Assembly (NCBI GenBank): GCA_014621425.1
Contig: JAANBB010000112.1
Location: 1 to 64,000, forward strand
Direction: 5' to 3'
Length of the DNA: 64,000 nucleotides
From: Cylindrodendrum hubeiense
Lineage: Eukaryota > Ascomycota > Sordariomycetes > Hypocreales > Nectriaceae
The notes under the pieces were generated by a model. The model did no database searches. It was not told where the DNA came from and saw only the letters and a list, made by a program, of their open reading frames with translations. The translations under genes were made by a program, and so were the position numbers. Shown in pieces: positions 22,152 through 34,170 of the stretch. How positions within the stretch are numbered: the stretch's first letter is position 1; each line of letters begins with the position of its first letter.

Positions 22152-25100
22152 GGTAGGCAGCTTAGAAAGAAGGGACTGAAGGTCGAGTGCGGCGACACGG
22201 CATCGTTGGCTCGTTTGAGATTTGGACGATCAGACGATCGATCGGCGGGTGCTGAATGGAAGGGAATCGGAGGGTTCGGAAGGAGAGGCGAGGCGAGGCG
22301 GAAATCGGGATCGAGAACCAAGAACCAAGATTTGATGATGGAAGCGCACTCGGGTGGCCGAGGCAACTGGGAGAGCAGGGCGTCGGGCCTGTGTCCCGTA
22401 GCTGATGTGTCGCGTCTCGCAACGTCGTGGTGATGGTTTGCACGAGCGAGGTGTTCGACGTTGGTGCCGGTGGTTTGGAACTCTGATGGTAGGGACGTGG
22501 GATCGGCGATCAGCAGAAAGCGCCAGCAGGGAGTAAGGGAGTGAGCGCCTCGTAGCCCAGCTGGAAGATGCCGGGGGTCGGCCGTCCAGTCGACGGGCCG
22601 GGCGTAGTGGAGAGAATGCTTAGGAAAATGGGGATTGGGGAATGGGGGATTCGGGAACGGGGAATCCGTACAGCACAGTTGAAAGAGAGAGGGGGCGTGT
22701 TGGTGGTGTGGCGAGCGAAGCCAGGGCTCGGATTGGCCTGCGGGCGGGCTTCGTCGGTTGTTTCGCAGGCTGTACGTAGTAGTAAGGACAGGACGTACTT
22801 GGTACCGGACGTCCTGAGCGCACAGGGTACTGGATGTAACTGGGAGGCGGAGGATTTGCGCAAACGAGGCGAGTGAGAGGTGAGGAACTCGGATGGATGT
22901 GTCTGTCTTGTCGATCTGCGCCGCGTCGGGCTGGCGCGGCGTGGGACCGACCCGACCGCGACAGCAAAAGCTTAGCCCGCTCCTTGGGAACGAATGGAGA
23001 CGATGGGGGTACGAATGGAGGACGGAGCGGCGGATCAGCGATCAGCGGCCAGAGCCCAAAAAGCCGGGGTCTCGTCGCTCGAGTTTGGGGCTATTAATCA
23101 ATTGTCCGTCCCGAGAATCAGGTACGCGCACCATATATGGACGGCGTCTTTCGTCCTGTCTGGCCGTCGTCGTCAGAGCATCCGAGAGCCAGCAAAGTGC
23201 CATCACGTACTGCGTGGTATTAGGGAGACAATTTTGTTGTGCTGTGCCGTGACCGGGGTGACAATGGCAGTGGCCGTCGACAAGGGACCGGAGCTTCTCT
23301 CGCGAGAGTGGGACTCGCGTCGTCAATGCTAATGCTCGTCTGCTCCGTCCTGGAGATGAGAGCTACTGCGTAGTACAGTGCCAGACGCAAGGTACATACC
23401 CCACCCCCTACCGAGCAGATTACCTTACTTTTTAGCTCGCCTCGCTTTCGGGCGCATCGAGAAGCCGGCATCAACGCTCATGGGGAATCGGGAATCATGG
23501 TCAGTCACTGAGAAGCATCAGCGACGGACGGCTGCGGTTCTGCCGCCCCGGGCGTCGCCTCCTCGCGTCGCCCTCGCCCTGCCCTCGCCACTAAAGAGAC
23601 AATGATCGTCGCCCAGGCGGTTTGAATGCGACCATCGAGTCTCGTCGAATCTCACTGAGTCCGGAGGACAAACAAACATCCACGGGGCTGTCTTGGCATG
23701 CCAACTAGCAGCCACAGCAGCCAATCCACCCATAGCGACTTGCTCCAGTGGCTCCTCGCTTGGAGCAGGTTGCGCAGCTCATCCTCCGCGCGCCGGGGCG
23801 ACCACTGACACTATTGAAGGCGTGGCGTTCCCACTGGGAGATGGGCACTTTTTACGCCCATCCCTCCCCCGGGGCTACCCCAGGACCCAGGTCTCAGTGG
23901 GCCCCAGGGGCCCCAGGGGCATGTTTACCAGTGCTATAGGGCACCTCGCCCATGGGCCCTTCTCGGCCCTGCATCGCCATGCACCAGTCCCAATCCGACA
24001 TCCGACGGTGTGCGGGGCGGGGCCGGCGTGTTCACCATGGCCAAGACGGTATTGTCACCACTTCGCGGATTCTCGACCTGAAATTCCCATATGCTGAGCA
24101 TTCGAGATGGACCCTGATCCGAAACCCTCCTACGTAGTACCTTACAGTCCGGATGGTGCACACATTCCCGGTCTTAATGATATATGCTATCCCGGTACTA
24201 ATAATGACTGAACATGCACGCCGTAAAGGCGGTAACCATGGTGATAGCACAAGCCCAAGATGATGCCGCAGCCGCTGCCGCAAGGGATCGGGCCAAACAG
24301 CATCACAAGCATTGCGTCCTTCACCACGCTGCGTCACATATCTAGTCTAATCCGTCACGCACAATGGCCGGTCTGCAGACACGCAATGCAGGCGGAACAG
24401 CAAAAGGAATGAAGGCTGGAGGAAAAGAAACAAAAGGGCGGAACTTGCCCACCCTTTCCAAACGGTCTTAAATTACGTTGGCACTCGACCAACCTGCCCG
24501 CAGTATTTACCTGCAGTATATAGTACAGTACATAATCTGGTCTGTCTGATCGGGTTCACACACATGCAGTCCCTGACACACTGCCTCTACTACGTAGTAT
24601 GTTGCTTCTCCCGTGCTCCGTGGAATAAAGGCATTGTTCCCTTTGGCGGGCTTCCACGCCTCCGCGCACATCATCTTAGCAGAAACATTCCCGGCCACTA
24701 ACTCAATTTCCAACCCGCTCCCTAGCACCCTTTGAGTAAGCTCTAATGTAGGTACTCCGTACGTGCGCCGCCTATCCTAGGTAGGGAGTGAGCGTTTGGT
24801 GGACGTCTCAAGCTCTGACGGCGACGCTCACCCAATTAGCAACGGCCAGCCTTGATACATTGTCTTATAATATATATCACTTTATGGCTTGGTCTAGCCA
24901 CCTTCTCTGCTCACTTGTCGGCTCACTTACCGGCTCACTTACCGGTTCACTTGTCAGTCCTCCTTTGCAGCCCATGTGCTACTCCGGATCATGGACCACC
25001 GTGGCCGGCCGGAGCTGATGGCACCCGTGACTGTGATTTTTCTACCATAATTCGCACATCATTGCTTCTTTTCATTCCCACATGTGACGTTCATCATATT

Positions 25101-25161
25101 CTACTGTAGTTGGTTGGGATATCTGCAAAGCACTGCAAAGCACTGCGTACCGCAACGTCCA
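22152..25161. other. 3-kb intergenic region upstream of the sensor kinase
   Basis: No supported gene. The right part contains a 12-bp x4 tandem array at 24908-24955 and scattered TACGTAGTA-type palindromes (22773-22785, 23364-23375, 24131-24139, 24588-24599). The left part is the promoter and leader of the minus-strand kinase. Short ORFs here have no coding character. Confidence 0.5.
24908..24955. repeat. 12-bp tandem array (GGCTCACTTACC x4)
   Basis: Four contiguous 12-bp units. The middle two are identical and the outer two differ at two or three positions. Confidence 0.75.
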
Positions 25162-27795
25162 TCAATATCGCTCCATGACCCATTGTCTGCGTTCCTCGTC
25201 CTCCATTGTTTCAAGAATCCCCGTCTCAGCCGACTTCACAGCCACGTACCGCTCTACAAGGTCTCGCCCGAGAAGCCCGCACATCTGCTTATCCTCCTGC
25301 AGCGCCTCAAGCGCCTCACTAATACTCCTGGGTAGCCTCGCTTGCACATTGAGGCGGTCCCGTTCCTCTGCCGAAAGCGTCGCCGGGTCATCCTTGCAGT
25401 CTGCCCACGCCAGCTTATCTTGTCTCGCGACGCCCTCAATACCTGCCAGGAGCACCGCCGACAGCGCCAGATACGCGTTTGCCATGCCGTCCATGCACTT
25501 CAACTCCCAGTGGCTTCCCTCAATCTTCCGCAGCGGTGTCTCGCGGTTCTGTGTGCCCCATGTAACCCACGTCCCCCCTGCCCAGCACCCGTCCTGTACA
25601 CGTTCGTAGCTTGCCGAGCTGCTATATGTGAATGCGACAACGGCACGTAGATGCTTGAGGATGCCTGCGTAGAACGGCTCGTACACATTCCGGTCGGACC
25701 CGTTTGGTGTCGAGATGGACATGTGAACGTGAGCTGCCGTGCCACAGGCCATTGCGAATGGCTTCGGATGGAGTGTCATTCTAAACCCCTTGGCAGTGGC
25801 ACAGCTGCTGATGATATCTCTCGTGTATAGAAGCGTATCAACCGCCTCTAGGGCAGGTGCTTTGGGGAGGATAACCTCATACTGCCCGTTTGCACTCTCA
25901 GGATGCACCATATCAATGTAGACGCCAGCTGCATCTAGCTGTTCGATCGCTTCTTCAAGAATCGAAGCTGCCCCCTCGTGTTCCATTGCTCTCCCGACGG
26001 ACCAAGCATGTCCGTCTCCATCCAAAGATTCGTACTTCCTCTGGTCCTGCACTCGGCGCATAAAGACCAGCTCAATCTCAAACCCAAGGACGAATGCCAA
26101 CCCATGGTGAGCTGCCTTATCCAATGTTCGTTTCAGGAGGGATCGTGGACACAACGACACTGCGGATCCATCCATCTCCTTAAAGTCCCCACGGACAGTG
26201 ATATGCCCCTTTCGCGGGCCAGGACGTAGCGTCCCCAGATCCGGGTGTAGTTTGTACTCGCCGGACGGCGAAACGCCGGCCGCAAGCGTATCATTCTGCA
26301 GCAAGCCTAGGCTGGCCGTGGTCACTCCAAAAGAGAATTCCTCGCCACTGCGTAGCATAGACCATACCTGCCGGATCGGAATGGCTCTCACCCGCGGCAT
26401 GGCCGTCATATCGTTCCAGTACACTCGCAAGAAACGAGGCTCCTCCTTGCCCCTGAGGAATTTGGTTAACAGCTGTATGTTTCCATTTCCAGAAGTCACG
26501 ATATCGGCTTCTGCCTCAGGAATCAGAGGTCTGAGGTCCAAGCCAAGCTTATACAGCTTGTTTGAGTTGTTGAAGAAAATGTCCTCTACCAGGTGAGCCG
26601 CCTGCGCCCATGTCAAGTCCTCTTTGTGTACGTAGTCGGAGAGGATAGTGTGCAGGACCTCCCGCACCTGTTCTACCGCCAGAAGATATGTCTCCGGGAA
26701 CCAATGCCCATCCGTGCTCCAAAGGATCTTGGAATAAGGACAGAGTTCTAAAATCTGCCGAATAACCGCCTCTTGACCATCGCGGCTGACTGCGGGAAAG
26801 ACTTCGCCAATGTCAGCGTAGACGTTAGCATAGACCGTAGCCAAGTAGCCTGCCTCACGCATGTAAGGGTAACTGGCATGCAGCAGAACAATAGGAACTG
26901 TCGAGTACTCGCGGATGAAGTCTTGTAGGTGCGCGGGCGAGGATTTGGTCAGAGTGATTTCGTTGTCCCCGAGCCCTGTATGGAATTGTATGGGCTTCTT
27001 GTGGGGATCTGGGCTGTCCCGAATCAGCTTTGCCAGGTGATGGACCAAGTACTCGTTGAGGCCGGCGTGGTCGACTCTGGTGAACTTCTTGATCAGACCT
27101 GATTCTCTCTGTTCGAAAATCCGCCGGAACGCCCCGGTTGCGGCCTCCACGTCCATCTTTTTGGGTATAGCCAGACCGGTCCGGTAGCAGATGACCGACT
27201 TGAAGCCAACGACCTCCGGATCATCGATACTCTGCAGGATGGCCTCTTGGAAACTTTCGGTGACGGCCCCAAAAGCATCGTCGGCACTCTTGAACTTGGT
27301 CCATATCTGATCGATGATTTCCGCTGCGACATGCTCAATGCGGACAATGCGTTTGCTGGGGCTCCTCGCGAACCTGTCAAAGTGGTTATATGGCTCAACC
27401 TCTGCAGAGTTACTGAAACCGTCGTCCACAAGAACGGTCTCGATTCCAGAGAGACATCTTCTCACCCACGCTTCGTAGTTTCCCGCGCGCTTCGCTCCGA
27501 CGGCAGCCGAAACTGCTTCCCACGTGGCCTCACACCCGAGAATAGCAGAGAGCTGCTTGACGGCGCGGAGATGCGCCAAGCTAGTCTGGGTGGCATTTAT
27601 GGCATCTCCATGGGCCTCAGTTGAGATGGATAAGAGAGGATACTTGGTGATGGAGCCAGAATTGAGTAGTGGGTGGGCATGGTTGTCGATGATGGGAGTT
27701 GTATAGATGGTGCGACGAAGGGCCTCCTCTGTTTCGACCTTGATAAGCGTCATCTTGAGTCGCTTGGGAGAGGAATTGAGCGAAATCGAGAGCAA
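25162..27795 (-). CDS. FluG-like fusion: amidohydrolase domain + glutamine synthetase domain
   Basis: Single-exon 877-residue protein with two joined enzyme domains, the architecture of Aspergillus FluG, which makes an extracellular signal for conidiation. The N-terminal half (about 20-430) is a TIM-barrel amidohydrolase with IIDNHAHPLL (residues 35-44), FHTGLGDNEI, VLLHASYPYMREAGYLA and ILWSTDGHWFPE. The C-terminal half (about 450-877) is type-I-like glutamine synthetase: FVLGFEIELVF, VHPESANGQYEVILP, GFRMTLHPKPFA, GTAAHVHMSIS and NRETPLRKI in the ATP/glutamate-binding region. A second ATG at 27753 (MTLIKVETEE) is a plausible shorter start. Several FluG-like paralogues act in amide or gamma-glutamyl catabolism instead of development, so the family is sure but the role is not. 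Confidence 0.9.
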   Translation of the reverse strand: MLSISLNSSPKRLKMTLIKVETEEALRRTIYTTPIIDNHAHPLLNSGSITKYPLLSISTEAHGDAINATQTSLAHLRAVKQLSAILGCEATWEAVSAAVGAKRAGNYEAWVRRCLSGIETVLVDDGFSNSAEVEPYNHFDRFARSPSKRIVRIEHVAAEIIDQIWTKFKSADDAFGAVTESFQEAILQSIDDPEVVGFKSVICYRTGLAIPKKMDVEAATGAFRRIFEQRESGLIKKFTRVDHAGLNEYLVHHLAKLIRDSPDPHKKPIQFHTGLGDNEITLTKSSPAHLQDFIREYSTVPIVLLHASYPYMREAGYLATVYANVYADIGEVFPAVSRDGQEAVIRQILELCPYSKILWSTDGHWFPETYLLAVEQVREVLHTILSDYVHKEDLTWAQAAHLVEDIFFNNSNKLYKLGLDLRPLIPEAEADIVTSGNGNIQLLTKFLRGKEEPRFLRVYWNDMTAMPRVRAIPIRQVWSMLRSGEEFSFGVTTASLGLLQNDTLAAGVSPSGEYKLHPDLGTLRPGPRKGHITVRGDFKEMDGSAVSLCPRSLLKRTLDKAAHHGLAFVLGFEIELVFMRRVQDQRKYESLDGDGHAWSVGRAMEHEGAASILEEAIEQLDAAGVYIDMVHPESANGQYEVILPKAPALEAVDTLLYTRDIISSCATAKGFRMTLHPKPFAMACGTAAHVHMSISTPNGSDRNVYEPFYAGILKHLRAVVAFTYSSSASYERVQDGCWAGGTWVTWGTQNRETPLRKIEGSHWELKCMDGMANAYLALSAVLLAGIEGVARQDKLAWADCKDDPATLSAEERDRLNVQARLPRSISEALEALQEDKQMCGLLGRDLVERYVAVKSAETGILETMEDEERRQWVMERY

Positions 27796-28789
27796 TGAGT
27801 CCGTGGACGTCGAATCTTTGCCGAAGATGAAGCCCTGGTTGCCAGAACCCGGGTGAGCGGACTGAGTTTACGCGGCCAACAGCTCAAGAATGTGGCTCTT
27901 GCGAATCTCACAATCCACGGGAAGATCGGAAGAAGGGTTGCCGAGGGGGAATATTTGTAAGGGGAATATTTGTAAGAGGGAATTCTCAGCTTTGCAAGTC
28001 AATGTAGTACACTGGCTGACAGGCTTTCGGGAGGTGAGCTCAGCGGGTGTCAAAAACTCGGTAAGTGCATGACAAACACGACCGGGAGTGTTGCATCATC
28101 GCCAGAGGTTATCCCTTATCATCCGGCCTCGGGTGGGACAGACGCCGCCCCGATTCCGGAATACAGCGGCACTTCAAGGAAACGACGAAAATTCTGTGCC
28201 ATGCATGCCCAACACTTGTCGCCTCTTCGATAGCTGTCACTGGTTGATTCTAGCCTTTGTGAGGGTACTATTCTGAGACATGCTGGGGCCGCTTGCTGCC
28301 GATCAACACTAGTACACACGGGACGTAGCCACGTCAACTTCCCACTCCGAGGGCGGTCAACTTGTTCCTTCTAGCCGACTGACGTTGGAAAGGCCTTCGC
28401 TATATTGGTATATGAGATATGTGGTTCCTGATTTCGTAGCTTGCTGGGAGAAAGACGCTTGAGAAGTCATTGGTTACGGCATCAACGCCACCGAAGGCAC
28501 GGGCATGGTAATCCGAGAAAAGAGCGCCAATCATGCTACGACTTTTTTATACTTCTATCAAATACTTTATAGAGATCCAAGAAGTTGATATATCTAAGTA
28601 TACGTCTACCTAAAATACACGAATCCCAAGCCAATATCGGGGCTCTGCGTTCCGGTGCACTGTGTTGACCTTAACGTACGATCCATATTTCATTGGTATT
28701 CGAAAAACATTGCAGCTATAGTCTTAGCTCTCTATATACTACAACTGTGGAAGCGGAATCATCCACGTCCTGAGGCTGATTCGGAGGCG
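27796..28789. other. Intergenic, upstream of the FluG-like gene
   Basis: No gene seen. A perfect 15-bp direct duplication (GGGGAATATTTGTAA) lies at 27946-27960 and 27961-27975. The DNA turns AT-rich after 28380. Confidence 0.5.
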
Positions 28790-30011
28790 AAGATCATCCC
28801 CAGACAGAATAGTAACCCCTTCTATGTCCGAAATCCGATACCAAACAGAGTCCACATACCCAGTTCGAGAGCTAGAAACCCCGTAATCTCTCCCACAGCT
28901 AGCATGCCGAAAATGGGCCGGTCCCATTGCCTCGCAAAGAACTCATCAGCATCACCCTACAGAGCGTAGGTAGGCCCGACCCTAGCGCCGAGATGGTGAG
29001 ACCCGCCGTGATCAATGTCTCGTTAGTGATCATCATCAGACACAAAGCCCCGGCAACAAACAACAGGGCGCTATTACGAGAGATAACATGGTCAACCCAA
29101 TATGACTGGCCGCTTGCAAACTTGTTGGAGCGAATTGTAATCCGAAAAAGGCCCATCACAATGTAATGAGGGTTGTTAGACTCGAAGAAATGAGGGCCGT
29201 GGACTGACTAAGAGACTGATCGAACTAGATAGACACCAAGCGCAGGAAATTTCAGAATGAATAGTTGCAAGAGGTACCGCCAAGATTGTGCCAGGGAGAA
29301 GCCACAGAGCGGGTGCAGAGAAAAAGAGCTTGAGTGTGCAGGGTAGGTCCGTTCAGTTTTGACACTCTTGAGTTGGAAAGGTCTTTGCTTAACTTCGGGG
29401 GCAATATGTCCGGCGTAAGTATGAAGAAAAAGAGCCCTCCAGTAAACGTAAGCCCCAGGGATAGGAACAATGACATCCATGCCGAGGAGCGTAGGAGACT
29501 TCCTGCAATGGTATGACCTAATAACTGAGTAAAGAGAATATCACAGCCCCGATGCGCTGGAGTGCTCTGAGAGGCATGACTCACCACTTCTAGCAGATGC
29601 ACATGACGTAGACTTGCGAGGCGCACATGCTGAGGATGCTCATGGTGAGAACTGAGACCCTGTTAACCTTGTCTGAACGCCCAGAAGGAATGAGACAAGG
29701 CCACTCGTGACAAGTCAGATCGGTCATTTCCGGGTTTCACTAAGCCTCGGATTTCTTTGTACTCACTTCCAACCGTAATCGAAAACAATGTCGATAATGT
29801 TTAGTTTCTGTTGCACAACCTCGATGCGGCGGCCCTTTTCAAGGAGCGGTTCATCGGTCGTCGCATTGTAGTGCGGCTTGCAAATGATGTTCTGCCTTAA
29901 TTTTATGGATGGTAGATCGCTTAAGGAGAGTATAAGCTGGATAAGGAAGAGAGTGGTGGCGAGAAACAGAAGAAGACGTCCTCGAGGAACAGTCATCAAC
30001 GGGAACCTCAT
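28790..30011 (-). pseudogene. Decayed major facilitator superfamily transporter
   Basis: On the minus strand, pieces of one fungal MFS transporter appear in order. MTVPRGRLLLFLATTLFLIQL is TM1, from ATG at 30011. LSDLPSIKLRQNIICKPHY, VVQQKLNIIDI and a motif-A-like SGRSDKVNRVSVLT follow. LLGHTIAGSLLRSSAW belongs to the middle of the protein. AGLTISALGSGLPTLCR and FGMLAVGEITGFLALELG represent TM10-12. An in-frame TAG sits at 29590-29592 where the family usually has Trp or Gln. Roughly 80-100 residues (TM4-5 and the motif between) are missing between this stop and LLGHTIAG, further frames are shifted, and more stops follow. It is a dead gene; substrate unknown. Confidence 0.75.
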
Positions 30012-31118
30012 GCACTTAGATGGGGATAAACATAGTGTGTACGAAGCGGCTTGGTGCGCCAAGTGCGTAAGCGCATCTCTGAAAATATATAGGCAGGTGA
30101 ATAAAGGACAAAGAGTCGCACTGCGCTTGGTGGTTGATGCGGCGTTGCTACAGTATTTCAAGCTGTTAGGACAATGTAGAAGATTGCTCCAATAAACACA
30201 GGCGTGTCAGTATCTCCTGATTTGGGCCCTAAAAATCTGAATCATTGGTACACAGTGTCATACTCATAGAGTCGGGGTTAGAAGCTAAGACTCGGCGTCA
30301 GTTTTGCGAATTCTTGTTGGGTGTTGAGCCACGGACTCACTATCTTGTTCATGAAGTTCCTCAAAAGCTGCATATCCTTGCAACCTTATCACACCTTCGA
30401 CCACCAGATTTAGATTTCCAAAGTCTGAACATCATTGCTCCCCAGCCTATTGAAAACGCTCTGTGGCATCACAGGTAGAGTGACCATGGTTCGCGAAGCA
30501 GTCTGTCCCGCTATTCTATTTGAAGATTCTGTCACTTCTCAATGTTTCTCCCTGAGAACCCCCCGGGCCTGATCCCTGTTGCCACGATTTTATAGCGTGG
30601 TTATTGCCTGAGACGTTGAAGTCCAGGGGTTTGACAGGAACCCTGCTGTTTAAACAAAGAACAATGGTCTGGAAGACCAGAAGAACAAGTTCAGACTCAC
30701 GATATCGCTGGCTCAACTCCCTGTTCCATGAGGTCATGAGGGCAGATTCCAGTTCTATTTTAACATGCACGGACTGGATTCTGGTGAGCTCACCAAAGAA
30801 GCAGACTCGAATGGTGTTCTTCCTGAAGCTTCCCAGTTTCAGGTCAAATCCCCAGCCTACGTAACATGTCAGTGTTGGAGGAAGAGTGAACCGGTGAACA
30901 GTGATTCTGGCTAACATTGCCAATGTGAATTCACTCATATTTTTATATAATGCCCATCGTCGAAGGCTTTTATTTCTCTCTCTCGCCCTCCATCTGGTAC
31001 ACATCTCCCTGTTTAGCAACTGAATATTTACGCCAATCGTACAAACCGGTGGGGAGGCACACCTCGAACATCTTTATATATACCAATCGAATCCTCAGCA
31101 GCCCCAACAAATAACGCT
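30012..31118. other. Intergenic, AT-rich, one uncertain minus-strand ORF
   Basis: A 167-codon ORF at 30516-31019 (minus) contains LVLLVFQTIVLCLNS, which could be a membrane segment, but I do not recognise it. There are no family motifs and it lies next to the dead MFS gene, so it may be more decayed sequence. Nothing else supported. Confidence 0.35.
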
Positions 31119-31357
31119 ATGTGCTACGGAGAGAATGTCCAGTGTCCGCAATGCGACCTCATCTGGGATGAAATCCTCTACCGCTGTGCCAGTGCCGGGG
31201 TGGCAGGGTGCCCCATGGGCATCAACTTTCAGGGGGTGAGAAAAGACAACCAGCCATGCGTTGTGTGTAGAAGAACTGGGATCAAAGGTAAGATTACAAT
31301 ATACTCTTCACGATAACCTTTTCTAATGGCAACGGCCAAGGTTACAGCGGTTCCTGA
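31119..31357 (+). CDS. Small Cys-rich protein (two CxxC pairs), unknown function
   Basis: Predicted 61-residue protein starting MCYGENVQCPQCDLIW, with seven Cys including CPQC and CVVC pairs that could bind zinc. Fungal genomes carry many small MCY-starting, Cys-rich proteins of this look, none with known function to my knowledge. A canonical 53-bp intron (31288-31340) would join IK to GYSGS and stop at 31357; without splicing the frame ends at 31316 after 65 residues. There is no signal peptide. It lies alone between the dead MFS gene and a long empty stretch, so it may be a lineage-specific or decaying gene. Confidence 0.4.
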
Positions 31358-34170
31358 GCAAATAACTTGCACCTGGGGTGTTGAGACATGAACTGAAGCA
31401 ATCCAATGAGGAAAACCAGTGATGAAATGAAGGCAGCCGGCCTGCCTGTTAGCCGAGTCAAGTTTATGAGACGACATCGTTCTTCAAACCGAAGAACTCC
31501 ACCGAAAGCCCTAGTTTTCGCGCGTCACTCGGGAGCTGGATCCAGAAAGCATGTCAGATGATGGTATCAGCGCATCTCGCCGTTCAACATTATGACGCGA
31601 AATACGTTTATGTAGGATTGCATGGGAAAGACGGCATTGAGATGGTTGTTGGGTGGGAGGACCTGTATTTGGTGGTCATGTCGTTGCTTATATGAGAGTC
31701 GAGGAGATGGTGCTAGAGAGACGCGCTCGCAGGCCGAGCGATATCACTTGTAGTTGCAGACTCGGAGCCAAGCCGGCCATGTATAGTCTCCTGGGGAATG
31801 GTTTCCCTTATTGTTTGGTCTTTAGCTGCCAATGACGGCTTTTTTCAACTTTGCTGCATGTGATTGCCTTCGCACACTCGTGATACTAATACGACGTTGA
31901 CGTCTCAACTAAGGGGCGTGGTTAAACAAGACATCCATCCACACAACAGGACTCGTCCATTGGAGAAAACCAAGACAAAGCCATACTGGCACGAAGCATT
32001 ACACCAATTTCTTTTTTTAGTGCCAAGTTGAGGGGCAAGTATTGAACTAACAAAAAGCAAGGTGCGTTGTGAGTGTAGGGCGGGGGTAACGGCGGGAATG
32101 GAAGAGGCGTATACGAGAGGATTGCTGCAATGTCGGCATCTGTTTGAGGCGCGGGCCACAATACTAAAACACGTAGCAATGACATCTTGATGTGACCTGC
32201 AGGAAGCATCAAGCCATTCATGCGCCCAGCTCTGAGGTTGCAACACGTAGGAGTGATGCACCGCCTTCCCACAAAATCCTGCAGCCTCCTGGCATTGAAG
32301 GACCAACGCCCGTCACAATAGCGGTCCCCATCAATGCTAAAGACGGGTAATGCGAGACGTTTCTTCCTAAACCAAAATTTCTTTTCTTTTGTGCTTGGCA
32401 TTGAAGGCTAACTACTACCTAACCTTCGTGCCGGGTGGCAGGTTAAAGGCAGTCCGGCGGGACCGTGGAAAGTCACTGCCGTGGGTTGGGACGGGAGATC
32501 CGCATTAAGCGCGTGGAAATGGAGTCGTGGTTAAGAACAGACGGAAGCTTGGATGGGCAACAAGCAAGTAAAGTTGGTGCTTAACGGACCGTGAAGCTTC
32601 CCGCTTGGTCGTGACAACCCAAGGATTCCCAGGCACGTCAACTCAGTGTTGGCCGTGGCGAGGCTGGGGGACCCTTGTCTTTGGATAAGGACCTTGCAGC
32701 AATTCCCGCTAGCTAGCGTGGTGGCATCATATCCACTAGCCAGCCCGATTCAGAAGACTGAGTTGCCGCGGGCGATTTACATAGTGTGTCCACTGTTCCA
32801 GAAGTGGACGCCGTAGTGTTGAAGTGACAAGCTGGAGGGGAGAGAGAGGTGGAGAGGTGGAGAGGTGAGCGGCGATCGGGTGACGAGATGGTGAAGGTGA
32901 TGTGCCAACTGACAGCCAACCAGACACGGCGGCTGCTCAGTTGCGGCGGCTGGCCAGCCGGTTCCAGGTGAGACCCTCCGACCTAGCAGCATCGTGTCTG
33001 AGACATAATTCTGCGGCGATCCCACCGTGCGTCCGCGCATCGAGAAGTTTGTACTCTGACCCGCGGGGACGGGAGACATCACGTACGAGGAAAGCGACTC
33101 CGTTATCCGGCAGTGGGAAAATACCCGACCTGTGACCAGCCGTGCAGGATCGTAGATTGGGAAACCCAAGCATGGCGAATCTAGCCCGAATCACATCCTC
33201 CTTGTCAGAATGGACGAGCGGTGCATGGCCGTCAATTGGGTGTCATCGCTGATCTGACTTTTTAATAACCGCCACCCAAGATGTGGAGGGAGAATTCTTG
33301 AGTCTGGAAGAGTACCCAGAAGAGGACCCAGATGCAGCGAGGTGTCAGCCCACGAGGACTGCTGCCACCAGCCGATATATGCCCATCCCGACTGGACGGG
33401 AGCCGTGTCAGTCAGTCACTCATTCCCCTGGAGACGGCTGCGTTACACGGTCTGGACTGGACCGTGGCCAACCAATGTCCCATTCCGCCCTCCACAGGCC
33501 GCGGATCATCTCGGTCCATCGCCTCTGGGCCGTCATGGCAGCGCCACCAGGCCAGTAGGCCGTGGTCGAGACACGAAATGGCGGACAAAGATTATGCAGG
33601 TACGATGTTTAAGGCCAGATAGCAGCAGAGCCTGAGGAGCAATATTGCTCGCCGCCATACATACCAAGATAGCGGAGCCGCTGGAAGCTGGAATCGACGA
33701 GTACCATGGAACATTCGTTCGTCCCAAGTGCTTGCATGTACCTGAACCGGCCAAGCCCCTGGCGGATTGGCTTGGGTAGGGAAGTGCTGTTGCCTTGCTG
33801 GGCAACTAGACCAGGTCTGGTACATGCGGTCGGTACAACCCTCCCTGAGGAACGCTGAGCGCTGAAGAAAGTGAAGTCCCATGCTTATCCATAGCCCCGT
33901 GCCGCAGAGGTGCCGTTGTTATGTGTGGGATTCCGGTTGCCTCCATTCCGTTCTGCAGACAACCAGACGGCTCATTCTTGCGTCCTCATGGCCACCGGGC
34001 AACGACCGATGTGCAACCCGAGGTCTTATGCGCAAGTGTCTGCAAGCGTCCGCAATGCAGGAGTCCAGACTGTGTGTGCTCTGACATCTCATATCCGCTT
34101 CCTGCCTCCCGTCCGCAGCTGGCACGTCTGGCCTAGCTCGGTCTCCTGAGCTGGTCCCCGTTTGCCTTCA

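Noticed and set aside
24508..24728. Idea that palindromes and short repeats here mark a transposon end
   Set aside because: No target-site duplication, terminal inverted repeat pair or transposase fragment could be found around them.
30516..31019. 167-codon minus-strand ORF
   Set aside because: No recognised motif, next to a dead MFS gene, AT-rich. Kept only as a note in the intergenic entry.
31922..32401. 159-codon minus-strand ORF in the gene-free stretch
   Set aside because: Starts MPSTKEKKFWFRKK but shows no domain, no splice continuation and uneven composition; insufficient to call a gene.
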